Source: Chrysemys picta bellii (lineage: Eukaryota > Chordata > Testudines > Emydidae). Taken from it: a stretch of 64,000 bases of DNA. A program made the position numbers and the translations under genes. Shown here in pieces: positions 11,566 to 21,929 of this stretch; position 1 is the first letter of the stretch; each line of letters starts with the position of its first letter. The stretch is taken from contig NC_088792.1 in assembly GCF_011386835.1 (NCBI RefSeq), forward strand, positions 109,030,421-109,094,420, written 5' to 3'. The notes beneath the pieces are model-generated. The model did no database searches. It worked only from the letters and a program-made list of their open reading frames with translations, and was not told the DNA's origin.

Positions 11566-14219
11566 ATGGCAGAAAGAGGAAAGAGAAAACCCTCAGGAGC
11601 TGAGTATCATAAACGAAAGGTTGAGAAGGAAAAGGACCAAGCAAAACATCAGGGATCCTTCCGGAAATATCTTCTCTTTAATCCAAATAAAGATGGAAGC
11701 AGTTCACAGCATCCAGATGAAGGAATTTTACTTGGAGAGGAGGTTAGCTCACACCGCATGGAAGCAATTTGGAACATCAAGATGAAGATATATTACTTTG
11801 AGATGAGGGTAGCTTACATCCACAAAAAAGCAGTTTGGAAACTCAAGATGATGGAAATTTACTTCTAGATGAAGGCAGCTCACAGCATCAGACTGATATG
11901 GAAGTGGAGAAAATGTATTCACCTTCAGAGACACATGCAGAAATCGAAGTAAATGAAGTAGGAAGGAAGAAAGCATGAGGAAGTTACAAACAAGTTACAG
12001 TATGGGGACCCAGCTTCATGGCCCAGATGTGACGACAGTGTGTGGCAAATCCTCGTGGAACATGGACCCGAACAAGTTCATGAATTTCCCTTCCTTAAGG
12101 ACGGAAATAAAAGAAATTTCTCTGCTCAAGAGGAAACTCATTAATGGGGAAAAAATTAATCAAAACTTGTTACAATATTTAGTGTTGAAGGACTCGGTGT
12201 TTTGCTTTTGTTGCAAGTTGTTTAGAAATCAAGCAATTTGTACATAATTTACTGAAAATGGTTTGAAGGACTGGAAAAAACATATCTTCAATTCTCTCTT
12301 CACATGAAAGAAGTACAGAACATTTGTAATGTTTCAAAATTGGAAAGAACTTGAATTATGATTGAAAAAAGGAAAAACTATTGATGAAGAAAATGTATGT
12401 GTGATCAAGGAAAAAGAAGAATATTGGCAACAAATATTAGAGCATCTGATTGCTTTAATGAGAGTTCTCATTGGTCAAAATTTAGCATTCCGCGGCCACG
12501 GTAGAAATAAAAAAATATACACTCCAGGTAATGGAAATTCTTTAAAATTCGTTGAATACCTTGCTTTGTTTGATCCAGTCATGAAGAAGCATCTATGTAA
12601 AATAACTGATCATGAAACACAGGTTCATTTAGGAAAAAATATGCAGAATGAACTGATTCAAATCCTAGCAAATGCCGTTAAAGAAAATTGTAGAAGCTGC
12701 CCATTCTGCAAAATACTTTTCAGTAATACTGGACTGAGTATGTTGAGTCAAATGACAATGATCTTTTGTTTTGTGGATATGGAAAAGTCTGCAGATGACG
12801 ATACTGTTGAAGTGGTCATAAAGGACCATTTTTGGGGTTTCATACCACTGAAGGAGACAACTGGAGCATTTATGACTGAAACTATTCTACAAGACCTTGA
12901 AGCAATGTCATTATCTGTTGAAAACTAACATGGCCAAGGCTATGATAATGGGAGTAATATGAAGGGTAAAGACAATGGTGTGCAAAGGAGAATGATGGAA
13001 ATCAATCCTAGGGCCTTTTTCGTTCCTTGCAGTGCGCATTCTGTGAATTTGGTTGTCAATGATGCTGCTAGATGCTGTTTGGAGGCAAGCAGTTTCTTTG
13101 ACCTGGTGCAATGTGTTGTGTGTTTCTCAGGCTCAACATGCCATTGGGAGATTCTGACTTGCCTTGTGAATTCTCTAACTGTGAAACTACTTAATCAGAC
13201 AAAATGGGAGAGTCTCGTTGATGCTTTGAAGCCTCTTCACTATGAACTTGGAAACATTTATGATGCCCTAATTGAAATTTCTTATGATACTACCTTTACT
13301 GGATCATCTGGCAATATGGCATGTTCAGATGAAGAAGCTCTTGCAAATGGCCTTTCCAAGTTCGAATTTGTGACTTCCCTCGTTTTGTGGTATAATATCC
13401 TTTTCAAGATTAACCTCACTAGTAAGCAGCTTCAGGAAAATAACTTGAACATACATTCTGCTATTCAAAAACTGCAGCAAACTAAAAATATTCTGGAGCA
13501 ATTCAGAAGTGATGAAGGGTTCAAAAGAACACTGGTAGATTCTCTCGAGCTTGCTGAAGAAATAGACTTTCCGACAGAATTTGAACCAGAGCCAGTTCAC
13601 ATTCAGCAAAAGAAACAGCAGTCTTTGTATGAAGGACGAAACACACCCATTCAGAACCCAAAACAAAGGTTCAAAGTGAATTTCTACTTCACAGTCCTTG
13701 ATACTACTATTCACTTGGTTGACGAAAGATTTCAATAAATGCAGCAGCTAGAGTCAGTATTTGGGTTTCTATATGATATCCACAGCTTGCAAAAGAAAAC
13801 AGCAAAGCAGATAAGAGAATTTTGTATAAAACTAGAGTCGGCATTGACTCATGAAAATTCAAAAGACATTGATGCTACAGATTTGTGTAGTGAGCTTCAG
13901 GCTTTCAAGATGACTTAAGAAACATTCCACTCCTGAAGAAGTACTGAAGTTTGTTTGTGAAAATAAATGCACAGACAGTTTTCCAAACATTTTTAAAGCT
14001 CTACGCATTCTTTTAACTTTGCCAGTTTCCGTAGCTAGTGGGGAACATAACTTCTCAAAGTTAAAATTGATAAAAACATATCTGCGTTCAACAGTGGTGC
14101 AAGAGAGACTTGTTGGACTTGCCACAATGTCAATAGAGCATGAAAAAGCTGGAAAACTGGATCTTAAAGAACTAGTGACTGAATTTTCAAAACTTAAAGC
14201 AAGAAAAGTCATGTTTTAA
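11566..14219 (+). pseudogene. hAT transposase relic, zinc finger MYM-type 1-like
   Basis: The start at 11566 fits because the next residues (MAERGKRKPSGAEYHKRK) form the basic N-terminus usual for this lineage. The acidic repeats of 11716-11912 follow. Next comes a TTF/BED-like zinc-finger region near 11990-12240 ending 'VFCFCCKLFRN'. A DUF4371 segment at 12362-12928 includes 'LAFRGHGRNKKIYTPGNGN' and 'NELIQILANAV'. Residues near 13020 read 'FFVPCSAHSVNLVVNDAA', the conserved HSLNL block, followed by 'TKWESLVDALKPLHYELGN'. The C-terminal hAT dimerisation domain is at 13990-14219 (PVSVASGEHNFSKLKLIKT). The pieces lie in different frames with several stops, so the gene is dead. Domain order is complete, which is unusual for a copy this decayed. 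Confidence 0.8.
11716..11912 (+). repeat. Three tandem ~66-bp coding repeats in the hAT N-terminus
   Basis: Units start at about 11716, 11781 and 11847, each beginning 'gatga'. In the original frame each encodes an acidic block like 'DEGILLGEEVSS', 'DEDILL' plus 'DEGSLHP', or 'DDGNLLLDEGSSQH', about 22 residues per unit. The spacing of 65 then 66 bp shows a one-base loss in the first unit that breaks the frame. Confidence 0.7.
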
Positions 14220-14454
14220 GAGCACAGAGTGTTTTTTATTCAGAGTGTTTTGTAAATACAGGTTAAAGTTTTCTTATTTCTTTCTGTATTGGATGTGGTG
14301 GTAATGGAAGTTAAAGCAGGATAGCGTAATGGATGATTTTGGATTTGTAATAATAAAAATTATAATTAGCATTTTTAATGCATTTTTATTTGAAATCGGA
14401 CTGAAATATCATCTAGCTGTCGTATACAGTTCTCTATGATAAAAAATGCCAATA

Positions 14455-14882
14455 AAGTTAAAAGGTAGAGTGTACAAAACTATAATTCAACCCATCCTGA
14501 TGTACAGAACAGAGACTAGGCCAGCCACAAGAAAGGAAATCAGTATATGCTCTCCACCATGAAAATGAATATGTTGAGGTGGTCAAATGGCTGAACACTC
14601 CATAATAGGAAATGAAAGGAGGTTGTGAGGGGCCTAATATGGGTTGCTTCAATTGAAGACAAGTTGATGGAGGTGAGGATAAATGGATATGGGCATATCT
14701 AGTGGAGACTGAAGAGCTATAAACGGTAGGATATTTTTTGCAATTACTGGATAGGAGACAATCAAGGGGGAGACCAAAGTCTCAAGATCTGGATCAGATA
14801 TCAACAGAACCCAGAGAGACCAATCTGCACAACAGCCTCATGTACAATCATGAGTCTTGAAAGACCCTGAATAGGGAAATGG
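14455..14882 (+). mobile_element. RTE-type LINE 3' fragment (end of reverse transcriptase ORF)
   Basis: Translation across two frames and several stops gives 'VYKTIIQPILMYRTET' followed by 'ATRKE', 'MKMNMLRW' and 'VRGLIWVASIEDKLMEVRI' with 'NGYGHI'. These match the order seen at the C-terminus of RTE-clade (BovB-like) polyproteins: LYK-V-P-LYG-E-W, E-MLRWM, I---L-V-P---K------WYGH. This is the region just after the reverse transcriptase domain. The copy is 5'-truncated and ends at a tetranucleotide repeat, as RTE elements often do. It is not autonomous. Confidence 0.7.
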
Positions 14883-14883
14883 C

Positions 14884-14951
<68 letters not shown>

Positions 14952-14954
14952 AAA
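14884..14954. repeat. (GAAA)n microsatellite
   Basis: About seventeen nearly perfect GAAA units directly follow the RTE LINE fragment. The repeat probably expanded from the 3' tail of that LINE. Confidence 0.95.
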
Positions 14955-15571
14955 GCTTGCAGCCACAATTGGTGACAATTCCACCATTCATTTTTACTTG
15001 GGTTTATCATAACTATTTAAAAGCACATCTATTTTGATAATACAAACATTTTCTTTTTGGCTTAAAAGTAAAGAATAACTAAAAATGATTCAAGAGTTAT
15101 TTCAGGGGCCAGATCCCTCAGGTTCCTGAGGTTGCAGTGCTAGAAACATATCCCAGTGTGTCTGAAGTTAAATAAAGTGGGGCATCAGTTTAGATTGAAC
15201 CCAATAAATGTATTTTATCACTTTAGTTGCAAAAAAAAAAAAAAGCTAATACACACACACACACCCCTTCTACATAACCAGAATAAAAGCAGTAAGAGAA
15301 ATGGAGTTACTTATTGCCTATATTAGATGAACAATTGAGCTACTTGAGGAAATGTGGGCCAAACGGGATGGTACTGAATTTTCTTCTTAAATTGACACAA
15401 CTATTACAAAAAAAAAAATGAATGCCTACTGTATTCATAACCTATTATGCCTCAGTTCTACTGTATTCCCTTATTTTTCAAAAATGCTCTCTCTTTTAAT
15501 ATATAAGGTTATCAACCATTTTGTTTCTTCTTATGTGGCATCTCCATTACCAGAGGTTTGCAACCATGGTA
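14955..15571. other. Unassigned AT-rich sequence
   Basis: There is an A run followed by a short CA run at about 15231-15265. No gene or repeat family is recognised. Confidence 0.5.
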
Positions 15572-15836
15572 CCCACTGTGACAGACTGTACCCTTAGGTT
15601 CAACACTTAAAAAAAAAACTATGATCAATTTTGTACAAAATATGCCTTGTGAGATATCATTTGAAAACTCATAATTCACTAATCATTATTGTCCTGGTAA
15701 AATATCTGTGGCAACATTGTATGTAAAGTTATAAGATTCTACTGTATGACATCGCTATGGCATATTCCAAAACTGGGGAAGCAGCCCAAACCAGTTCCTC
15801 AGAGATAAAGGCAAACTGACACTTCAGTCAGATGTC

Positions 15837-17276
15837 AACCAAATAAAATAAAAAAAAAGAATGAGGAGTACTTGTGGCACATTAGAGACTAACACATTTA
15901 TTTGGGCATAAGCTTTTGTGGGCTAAAACCCACTTCATCGGATACATGCAGTGGAAAATACAGTAGGAAGATATATATTGTGACAAAGCTCTGAGCCTGT
16001 AATTGGTGGGTCCCATGCTTCTGGCAGATTCAGTGGCCTCAGAAGCTCGCTAAGACCCTCAATATGACCTCCCTTTCCCAGTACAGAGGTAAAGGTCATA
16101 GCTTATTGAGCTACTATCATCACAGGCCAGTATGGGAGGTGGGAAGGTGGAATAACCACAGTCTCTGTTGCTCCTTAGAGCTCAGTAGGCACAGTTTGGT
16201 CTCCTGACTGGACCAAAGTCTGCTTCCCCTCTCAAGGGCATTTCTATAGAGAATGGGGAAAAGGGGGGAACCCAGGCCCGCCTTCTACTCTGGGTTCCAG
16301 CCCAGGGACCCTAGTGGTAGCAGCTGTTGGCGGTTTTCCCTTCACCACTGATGCTGCTTTGATTCCCTGGGCCGCTTCCCCGTGGTCCCCTTTTTCCAAG
16401 CTTCACCCTTACCTCAGGATTCAGCAATGCTTCCTCTCCTCCAGCTCCTTTCACCTGGGCTTTTTTGAAGAGAACAGGAAAGGAGAGCTTTTAAGCAGTA
16501 TGAGTGGGACCTTAATTAGTTCCAGCTGTCTCCATTAACCTATCGGCCTTAACTGACCCTTTGCCAGTTAATTGAGGTCAGGTGCCGGCATTAGCCTAAT
16601 GACCGTAACTGGTTAATTGGCGTCAGGTGTCTTGATTGGCCTGGAGTAGCCTTTGTTTGTCTATCCAGGGAACAGGGACCTGCTCATTCTGAGGCTGACA
16701 TACCTGCCTTTGACTACTCTCTTATATCCTTCTGGCCTAAGTCCATCACAATATACACAGAGAACATGAAAAAATAGGCGTTGCCATACCAATTCTAACA
16801 AGACTAATCAATTAAGGTGGGATATTATCAGCAGGAGAAAAAAAACTTTTGTAGTGATAATCAGGATGGCCCATTTCAAACAGTTGACAAGAAGGTGTGA
16901 GTAACAGAAGGGGAAAAATAGCATGGGGAAATAGCTTTTACTTTGTGTTTTTACTCACACCTTCTTGTCAACTATTTGAAATGGGCCATCCTGATTATCA
17001 CTACAAATGTTTTTTTTTTTCTCCTGCTGATAATAGCCCACCTTAATTGATTAGTCTCGTTAGAGTTGATATGGCAACACCCATTTTTTTCATGTTCTCT
17101 GTGTATATATATCTTACTACTGTATTTTCCACTGCATGCATCCGATTAAATGGATTTTAGCCCACGAAAGCTTATGCCCAAATAAATTTGTTAGTCTCTA
17201 AGGTGCCACAAGTACTCCTCGTTCTTTTTGCTGATTCAGACTAACACAGCTACCACTTTGAAACCTGTAACCAAAT
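15837..17276. mobile_element. Penelope-like foldback element inserted in the solo LTR
   Basis: Two arms in inverted orientation make a long hairpin. 'gtacttgtggcacattagag' at about 15870 pairs with the reverse strand of 'gtctctaaggtgccacaagt' near 17194, and 'gatggcccatttcaaacagt' near 16864 pairs with 'tatttgaaatgggccatcct' near 16972. Only the right arm carries a further ~35-bp terminus, ending 'gctaccactttgaaacctg'. The insert is bounded by 'aaccaaat' at 15837-15844 and 17269-17276. I recognise the terminal sequence as the abundant turtle repeat that, in longer copies, I recall adjoining a GIY-YIG Penelope coding region. No coding sequence is present here. The left arm is split by an LTR at 15979-16750. 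Confidence 0.65.
15975..16754. mobile_element. Solo LTR nested in the Penelope-like arm (4-bp TSD)
   Basis: The LTR begins TGTGACAAAG at 15979 and ends CCATCACA at 16750, with 'atat' duplicated at 15975-15978 and 16751-16754. Removing it restores the Penelope-like arm ('agatatatat' joined to 'acacagagaacatg'). It is about 770 bp and GC-richer than its host. Blocks such as 'ttccctgggccgcttccccg' resemble the LTR at 30467-31110, so both probably come from one family. Orientation is not certain; the reverse strand reads TGTGATGG at its start like the second copy. Confidence 0.8.
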
Positions 17277-17696
17277 CAAACAAACTACCATCTGGTTAAG
17301 CAACCATTCTTTGCCAGGAAGAAGGGTGTGAGCGAGAAATTTGCATCTTATCTGGAGGATCCCATGTTACCAAACTGGCTGTTGTTTGAACCCCAGCTGG
17401 AGATGATTCTAAAGAGGAGGAAAAGATATAATAATGAGGAACAGAGGACACAAATCATCTCTCTCCCCTTATCTCTTCTCGTGGCCTCAACAACGTATGA
17501 AAGACAAAAGAAGCATCACTGAACTGGGGGAGTGGTCCTAGCTGAAAGATCTAGCTAGACTGCTATAAACATATGGTGAGAGAAACCTTTTTGCTTTAAG
17601 TTCACTTAGCTTCATACGTTAGGTATTTCTTTGTAACCTATTCTGACTTTTATGTCTCATTATTTGTAATCACTTAAGGTCTATCTTTCTGTAGTT

Positions 17697-17702
17697 AATA
17701 AA
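17697..17702 (+). promoter_or_regulatory. LTR polyadenylation signal AATAAA
   Basis: The hexamer lies in the 3' half of the outer solo LTR and is followed by a T-rich stretch, which fits an R/U5 boundary and sets the LTR orientation. Confidence 0.6.
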
Positions 17703-18112
17703 CTTGTTTTATTGTTTTATCAAACTAGTATGCATTTGGATTGAAGTGTTTGGGAAACTTCATTTGAGATAACAGGGTTTGTGCATATCATTTTCTATTA
17801 ATGAAATGGTAGACTTTCTCTGAACTTGTACTGTCCATGAGGGTGCTGGACAGTACAGGACACACTATTTCTGGGGACAAGTCTGGGACTGAGAATTTGC
17901 TGGTGGCACTCTGCAATATAATTCAGGAGTGACTGGCTAGAGCACTCGTATTATTCAGCTGGGAGTGATTTTGCATGCTTGAGGCTGTGTGTGAACAGGC
18001 CAGGAGTCATTGTTTTCACTGAGAAGTTATGTAAAAGGCACCCCAATTGGATAGCTGTGGGAACACAGCTGTTCAGCTGTCCAAATTGTACCCTGGGGAA
18101 TGTCACACCCAC

Positions 18113-19645
18113 TCTGCATAATCCTCTGCTAATCTCTTAGTGACTGAATAGTGCTTTCAATACACCCTGGATACCACATTATCCATCCAGGCATTTCTTC
18201 TGCCTCGTGTTCTTCTGTCATCAATTTTCCCTTTCAGTGCCCATAAACATGCATCATCCACTGACATCGCCCCGCTTAAAATGTGCCCTGCAAATCAACT
18301 CCTTCTTTTCATAGGATATCAGGCTAACATTTGCTGAGTTCCAGTCATCTCCTATACTTTTTAATTTGTTACCTGGTTTATCCATGATTTTTTCCCCCAG
18401 AATTCAGTTTATCTTCAACAAAAAAGTTTAGTATTTGCTTCCTAATAACACATGTACTAAAAATACATACCATATCACAGATAAGGTATCATAAGTACCG
18501 AGGTCTTCGATTATTCATATGAGAAAAGTCATTGGCACATTTTAGTTAACATTTAGATTTACAGTCATCTTATTTTTCCCCCTTTACAAGTCATTTTGCA
18601 CGTATTTTGAAAGAACTCTCTTTTTACATTTTAGCTTTATTTGGGGGGGGGGGCGTGCTTTTAGCTGTCATCTCTAGGGGGTCATACTGCTGTTCAGTCT
18701 TTGATCTAGGAGTTGTGGGCCATATTTCAATTTCCTTCCCTAAGTAAAGATGCTCTTGTGGAGCTAAAAGGGGTTTGACTAGGCCTCTGTCTAACTAGGC
18801 ATGTGGGTAAATGTTCTCTCTCTTTACAGTTTAGCTTTTCTCTAGTTTAGCTACAGTGTTTATCATTCCTAGTGGTGGCACTACATACAAGTCATTAGTT
18901 TAGGATTCTGTGTCCCATATTAAATACTACTGGCATCTAGCGTAGGTCTAGGAAGGTCTTTGTCAGGCTTCCTTTCAATTAAAATATTTTGGGTGGATTT
19001 AGTTAAAGTTAGCACTGAGGCTACAATGGCAGCAGCTACAGCTTAAGTACACAGAGGTATGATTGTACGTACAGTCACAATGGAAAGTCAACATTACATT
19101 TCAGAACTTCCTCCCCTTGCTCCCCCAAAATTTTAAACAAGACAGCTTTGGAGCACCTGTGCATAGCACTGCTCTCCAACCCAGCCTTGGGGAATATGGC
19201 CCAGCTGGGGTGTGTCTGGAGGGGCCAGGATGGCGGGGGGTAATAATGAGGAGGGAATTGTTTGTTTTCACAAAACAGTAAGATTTCAGACCCTATTTCC
19301 TTGAGTATGAGTGCAGGCAAATGGCACTGACCACAGGCCCTATTTTCCACAGGCGGTGGTGATTTTAGCTGATATCTTGCTCCTGTGGGCAATAAAGGCA
19401 GCGGGCACAGGACACAGGAAGGGTTAGACCAAACCCCAGAAGGGCAAGAAGTTAGGCCATAACATCATGCCCAGTAGCATTATTTCCTGTGACAGCTGCT
19501 GAAGTCACTTCTGGTAACACCATCATCCGTATCTTACCTCCCCATTAGTGTCTTATTTCCTCTATCCATCTAAATTTGACAGAAGCTAGGAGCAACGTAC
19601 CAATCACATGAATCGGAGTTTTTCTCATTCGGCACTTGTGGGTAT
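18113..19645. other. Unassigned sequence
   Basis: I recognise no gene. There is a ten-base G run near 18642. Open frames near 19063-19392 overlap on opposite strands and have no family signature. Confidence 0.45.
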
Positions 19646-19815
19646 GTCTAGACTGCAATAAAACACCTACAGCTCGCTTGTGTCGGATGACTCGAGCTCA
19701 TGGGACTCAGGCTGTGGGGCTATAAAATTGTAACGTAGGCATCTGGACTCAGGCTGGAGCTCAGGCTCTGGAACCCTCCACCGTCGGGGGATCTTTTTAT
19801 CTGGAGTTTGTGTGG
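19646..19815. mobile_element. MITE fragment with GGGTATGTCTA terminus
   Basis: The left end 'gggtatgtctagactgcaat' and the body 'tgggactcaggctgtggggc' followed by 'gctggagctcaggctctgga' match a palindromic turtle MITE whose ends resemble those of the Harbinger element at 24360. Only about half is present, so the right half of the palindrome is lost. Superfamily placement is tentative. Confidence 0.5.
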
Positions 19816-21190
19816 GAGATCAGCATTTTGGCATTCAGGTTGCAGGCAAGGTTCCTTTTCCTACAAAGATGACCTCCCTGACCTACAGTAGTGTAACAGA
19901 AATTACACTGATAAATTTGTCTTAATCTTACTAAGACAATAATAGCTCCTGTGGTTTCTCTCTCTCTCTGCTTATGAAAAGTTCACAAGCTATTCCAAAG
20001 TGACAGACAGGAACAGATAATCTCTGCTTTATATCACATAGATCCGACAGACTTAATGTTATCAATGAAAAGATAAATGCCATACTTCTATTTGTGGAGG
20101 CCAGCTTTTTCCAGGGGGAGGGGAAGCTCCCTTTGAATGGGGGCAGAGGGAAAGGAGAGGGAGGGAGGGGAGATTTTAAGACACTGTAAGGGGTGAAGGA
20201 GAGGACAGCTGCTTCTAGGCTGGGAAGGAGGGGCCCCCTGATTCGTACCTGCATCTGGGCACATTCCAGCCCTTCAGGTCTTGCTTCCTACTCCCCAGTC
20301 TGATCCTGGATCCCATGGTGTCCTCTCCAGCCCTTCCAGATCCTGCTCCTTAGCTTAATCCCAGGCCCCATGACAGCCACTCCTGCCTCCCTGGGCTCCA
20401 CTCTCTGGCCTCCAGCCCAATCCCATTCCCCATAGCAGCCAATCCTGCCCCTCTGATTCCCCTGCTCACCTGTGCCTCTGCCCCCCACTTCCTGAAGCAT
20501 GTGAGAGTTTATGCAGGAGTAGAACCCCCACAATATTTCCACTGCAGGGGAAACACTAGCCAACTCTGCTCCTCTAGAAAGAGCAAGATAGAATTCCTTA
20601 CTTATGAGATGAAAAATAATGAAGGTGAGAAAACAATGATAGTTACTAACATACATTTGCTTCAAAAACTGACACAACTGGGTGGTTTTGATCCCTCTCT
20701 CTCTCTGAAACAATGTGCAGCGACTCTGCACAGATGACCTTTTTTAAGTGAAATCTCTGGTCATATGGGGGATTTTGTAAGTGACAATGATGAACGCCCA
20801 TGAAGCTCTGTTTTTATTTCAGGACCTTATCCATCTTCTTCTTCTGCCAAATCAATGAAGTCTGATTATAACTGGTGCAATCAGCGCGCATTTTGGGAAG
20901 TTCAAGGTTGGTTAGATATAAATAGCAAAGCTGTGCAAATAACGTAGCAATAAAAGAAAACCAGTGAAGGCTGATTGTATTCTAGTTTAGCAAAGGGGGG
21001 GCATTTGTTTTCCCTTTACTACAATGCAGTGAATTTTCAAGTAACTGGGGAATATCACATTAAAACACAGTGCAGGGAGAGAGTAAAAGTTCAATTTCAA
21101 CTTCGTCTCAATCTGCTCAATCTACTGACTAAAGAGAAATGGGAAAAGTCTGTAAAAGATATTTTAAAACCAATAAGAGAACATATTACT
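19816..21190. other. Unassigned sequence, partly purine-rich
   Basis: A G- and GA-rich patch covers 20110-20220, followed by C-rich text up to 20500. No gene or repeat boundaries are seen. Confidence 0.45.
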
Positions 21191-21209
21191 GAGTAATATT
21201 GACATAGGG

Positions 21210-21365
21210 TCCAATTGTGAACCCCTCAATCTCTTGGACTTCAGTGAGACTATGTGCGCACTCATAAGTGGGCCAGATCCTTAGCCAGTGTAGACATTTA
21301 TAACTATCCTGAAATCAATGGAACTATGCTGATTTACACCAACTGAGGAGCTGGCCCATGGAGCC
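21210..21365. repeat. Palindromic MITE-like repeat
   Basis: 'gggccagatccttagccagt' and 'ccaactgaggagctggccca' form the ends of an imperfect palindrome around 'cctgaaatcaatggaactat'. This is a widespread sauropsid repeat pattern; it is called by recognition of the pattern only. Confidence 0.5.
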
Positions 21366-21810
21366 TATGTACATGAGTAAATAAATACTCAGCAATGTAA
21401 GTAAAGTGTTCACAGTTTGGTCCTTATTATGTTTCCTACACAGTTTTTATGCTAGTGGTTTTGAGAGAAATGTTTCTATTTTCTTTTATTTGTCTATTAA
21501 AAAAAATAAAAGGAATAGAAACAGAGGAGTGGGGGGAAGAACCAAGAAAGGATAAAACCAAAATTCCTTCTCTTCTTGGTTAGTATCTAGCGAATGTAGT
21601 GATTAGAATTCGTAAAATTATTCCTTGCAGCAAGTTTCTGTTCAGGATTTTTTTTATGAACAGATCATGACTTTTACAAATGGGTTTATTATCTCTACCT
21701 ATTTGACACAGTTTTCATTACTGTAGTTCTGCCTTTGGATTTCCACAAAGCATTCATAGCACATATTCTTATTGAGTAGTATTCTTAAATCACATGGAAT
21801 GGTATCTGTT
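21366..21810. other. Unassigned AT-rich sequence
   Basis: I recognise no gene or repeat family. Confidence 0.5.
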
Positions 21811-21812
21811 TC

Positions 21813-21925
21813 CAGACTGGGGCCGTGATCCATCAAGGTGCTAGGCATGTGCAGTTTTACTGAAGTCAGTGAAACTATTCACATGCCTAAATTTAGGTAT
21901 GTGATGAACTACCTTGTTGAACTGG
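21813..21925. repeat. Palindromic interspersed repeat (MITE-like)
   Basis: The stretch 'ggggccgtgatccatcaagg' to 'actaccttgttgaactggggc' is an imperfect palindrome around 'actgaagtcagtgaaacta', of the same type as the copies at 1953-2066 and 45930-46055. Confidence 0.5.
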
Positions 21926-21929
21926 GGCA

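Larger units (their letters stand above)
10567..14455 (+). mobile_element. hAT DNA transposon, ZMYM1-like lineage (3' end not found)
   Basis: The likely left terminus is 'cagaggcagcccatccatat', a CAG-starting hAT-type end, followed by 'aggcgaactaggcggttatc'. About 1 kb of AT-rich leader precedes a decayed transposase at 11566-14219. A reverse-complement copy of the left terminus is not visible downstream, so the right end is lost. An RTE LINE tail begins near 14455 and may have removed it. Confidence 0.55.
15572..18112 (+). mobile_element. Solo LTR (outer level of a three-level nest) with 5-bp TSD
   Basis: The LTR starts TGTGACAG at 15577 and ends GTCACA at 18107. It is flanked by the perfect 5-bp duplication 'cccac' at 15572-15576 and 18108-18112. 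A polyadenylation signal AATAAA at 17697-17702 sets the plus orientation. No internal retroviral region is present, so this is a solo LTR left by recombination. It is interrupted at 15845-17268 by a Penelope-like foldback; without that insertion it is about 1.1 kb. An endogenous retrovirus is the likely source given the 5-bp duplication, but the family is not assigned. Confidence 0.85.

Noticed and set aside
14884..14954. Array-like repeat considered as CRISPR or satellite
   Set aside because: It is a plain GAAA tetranucleotide repeat with no spacers; CRISPR arrays are not expected in a vertebrate genome.
20288..20731. A 147-codon minus-strand frame
   Set aside because: Low-complexity purine-rich DNA, no motif, no splice context; no evidence of a gene.
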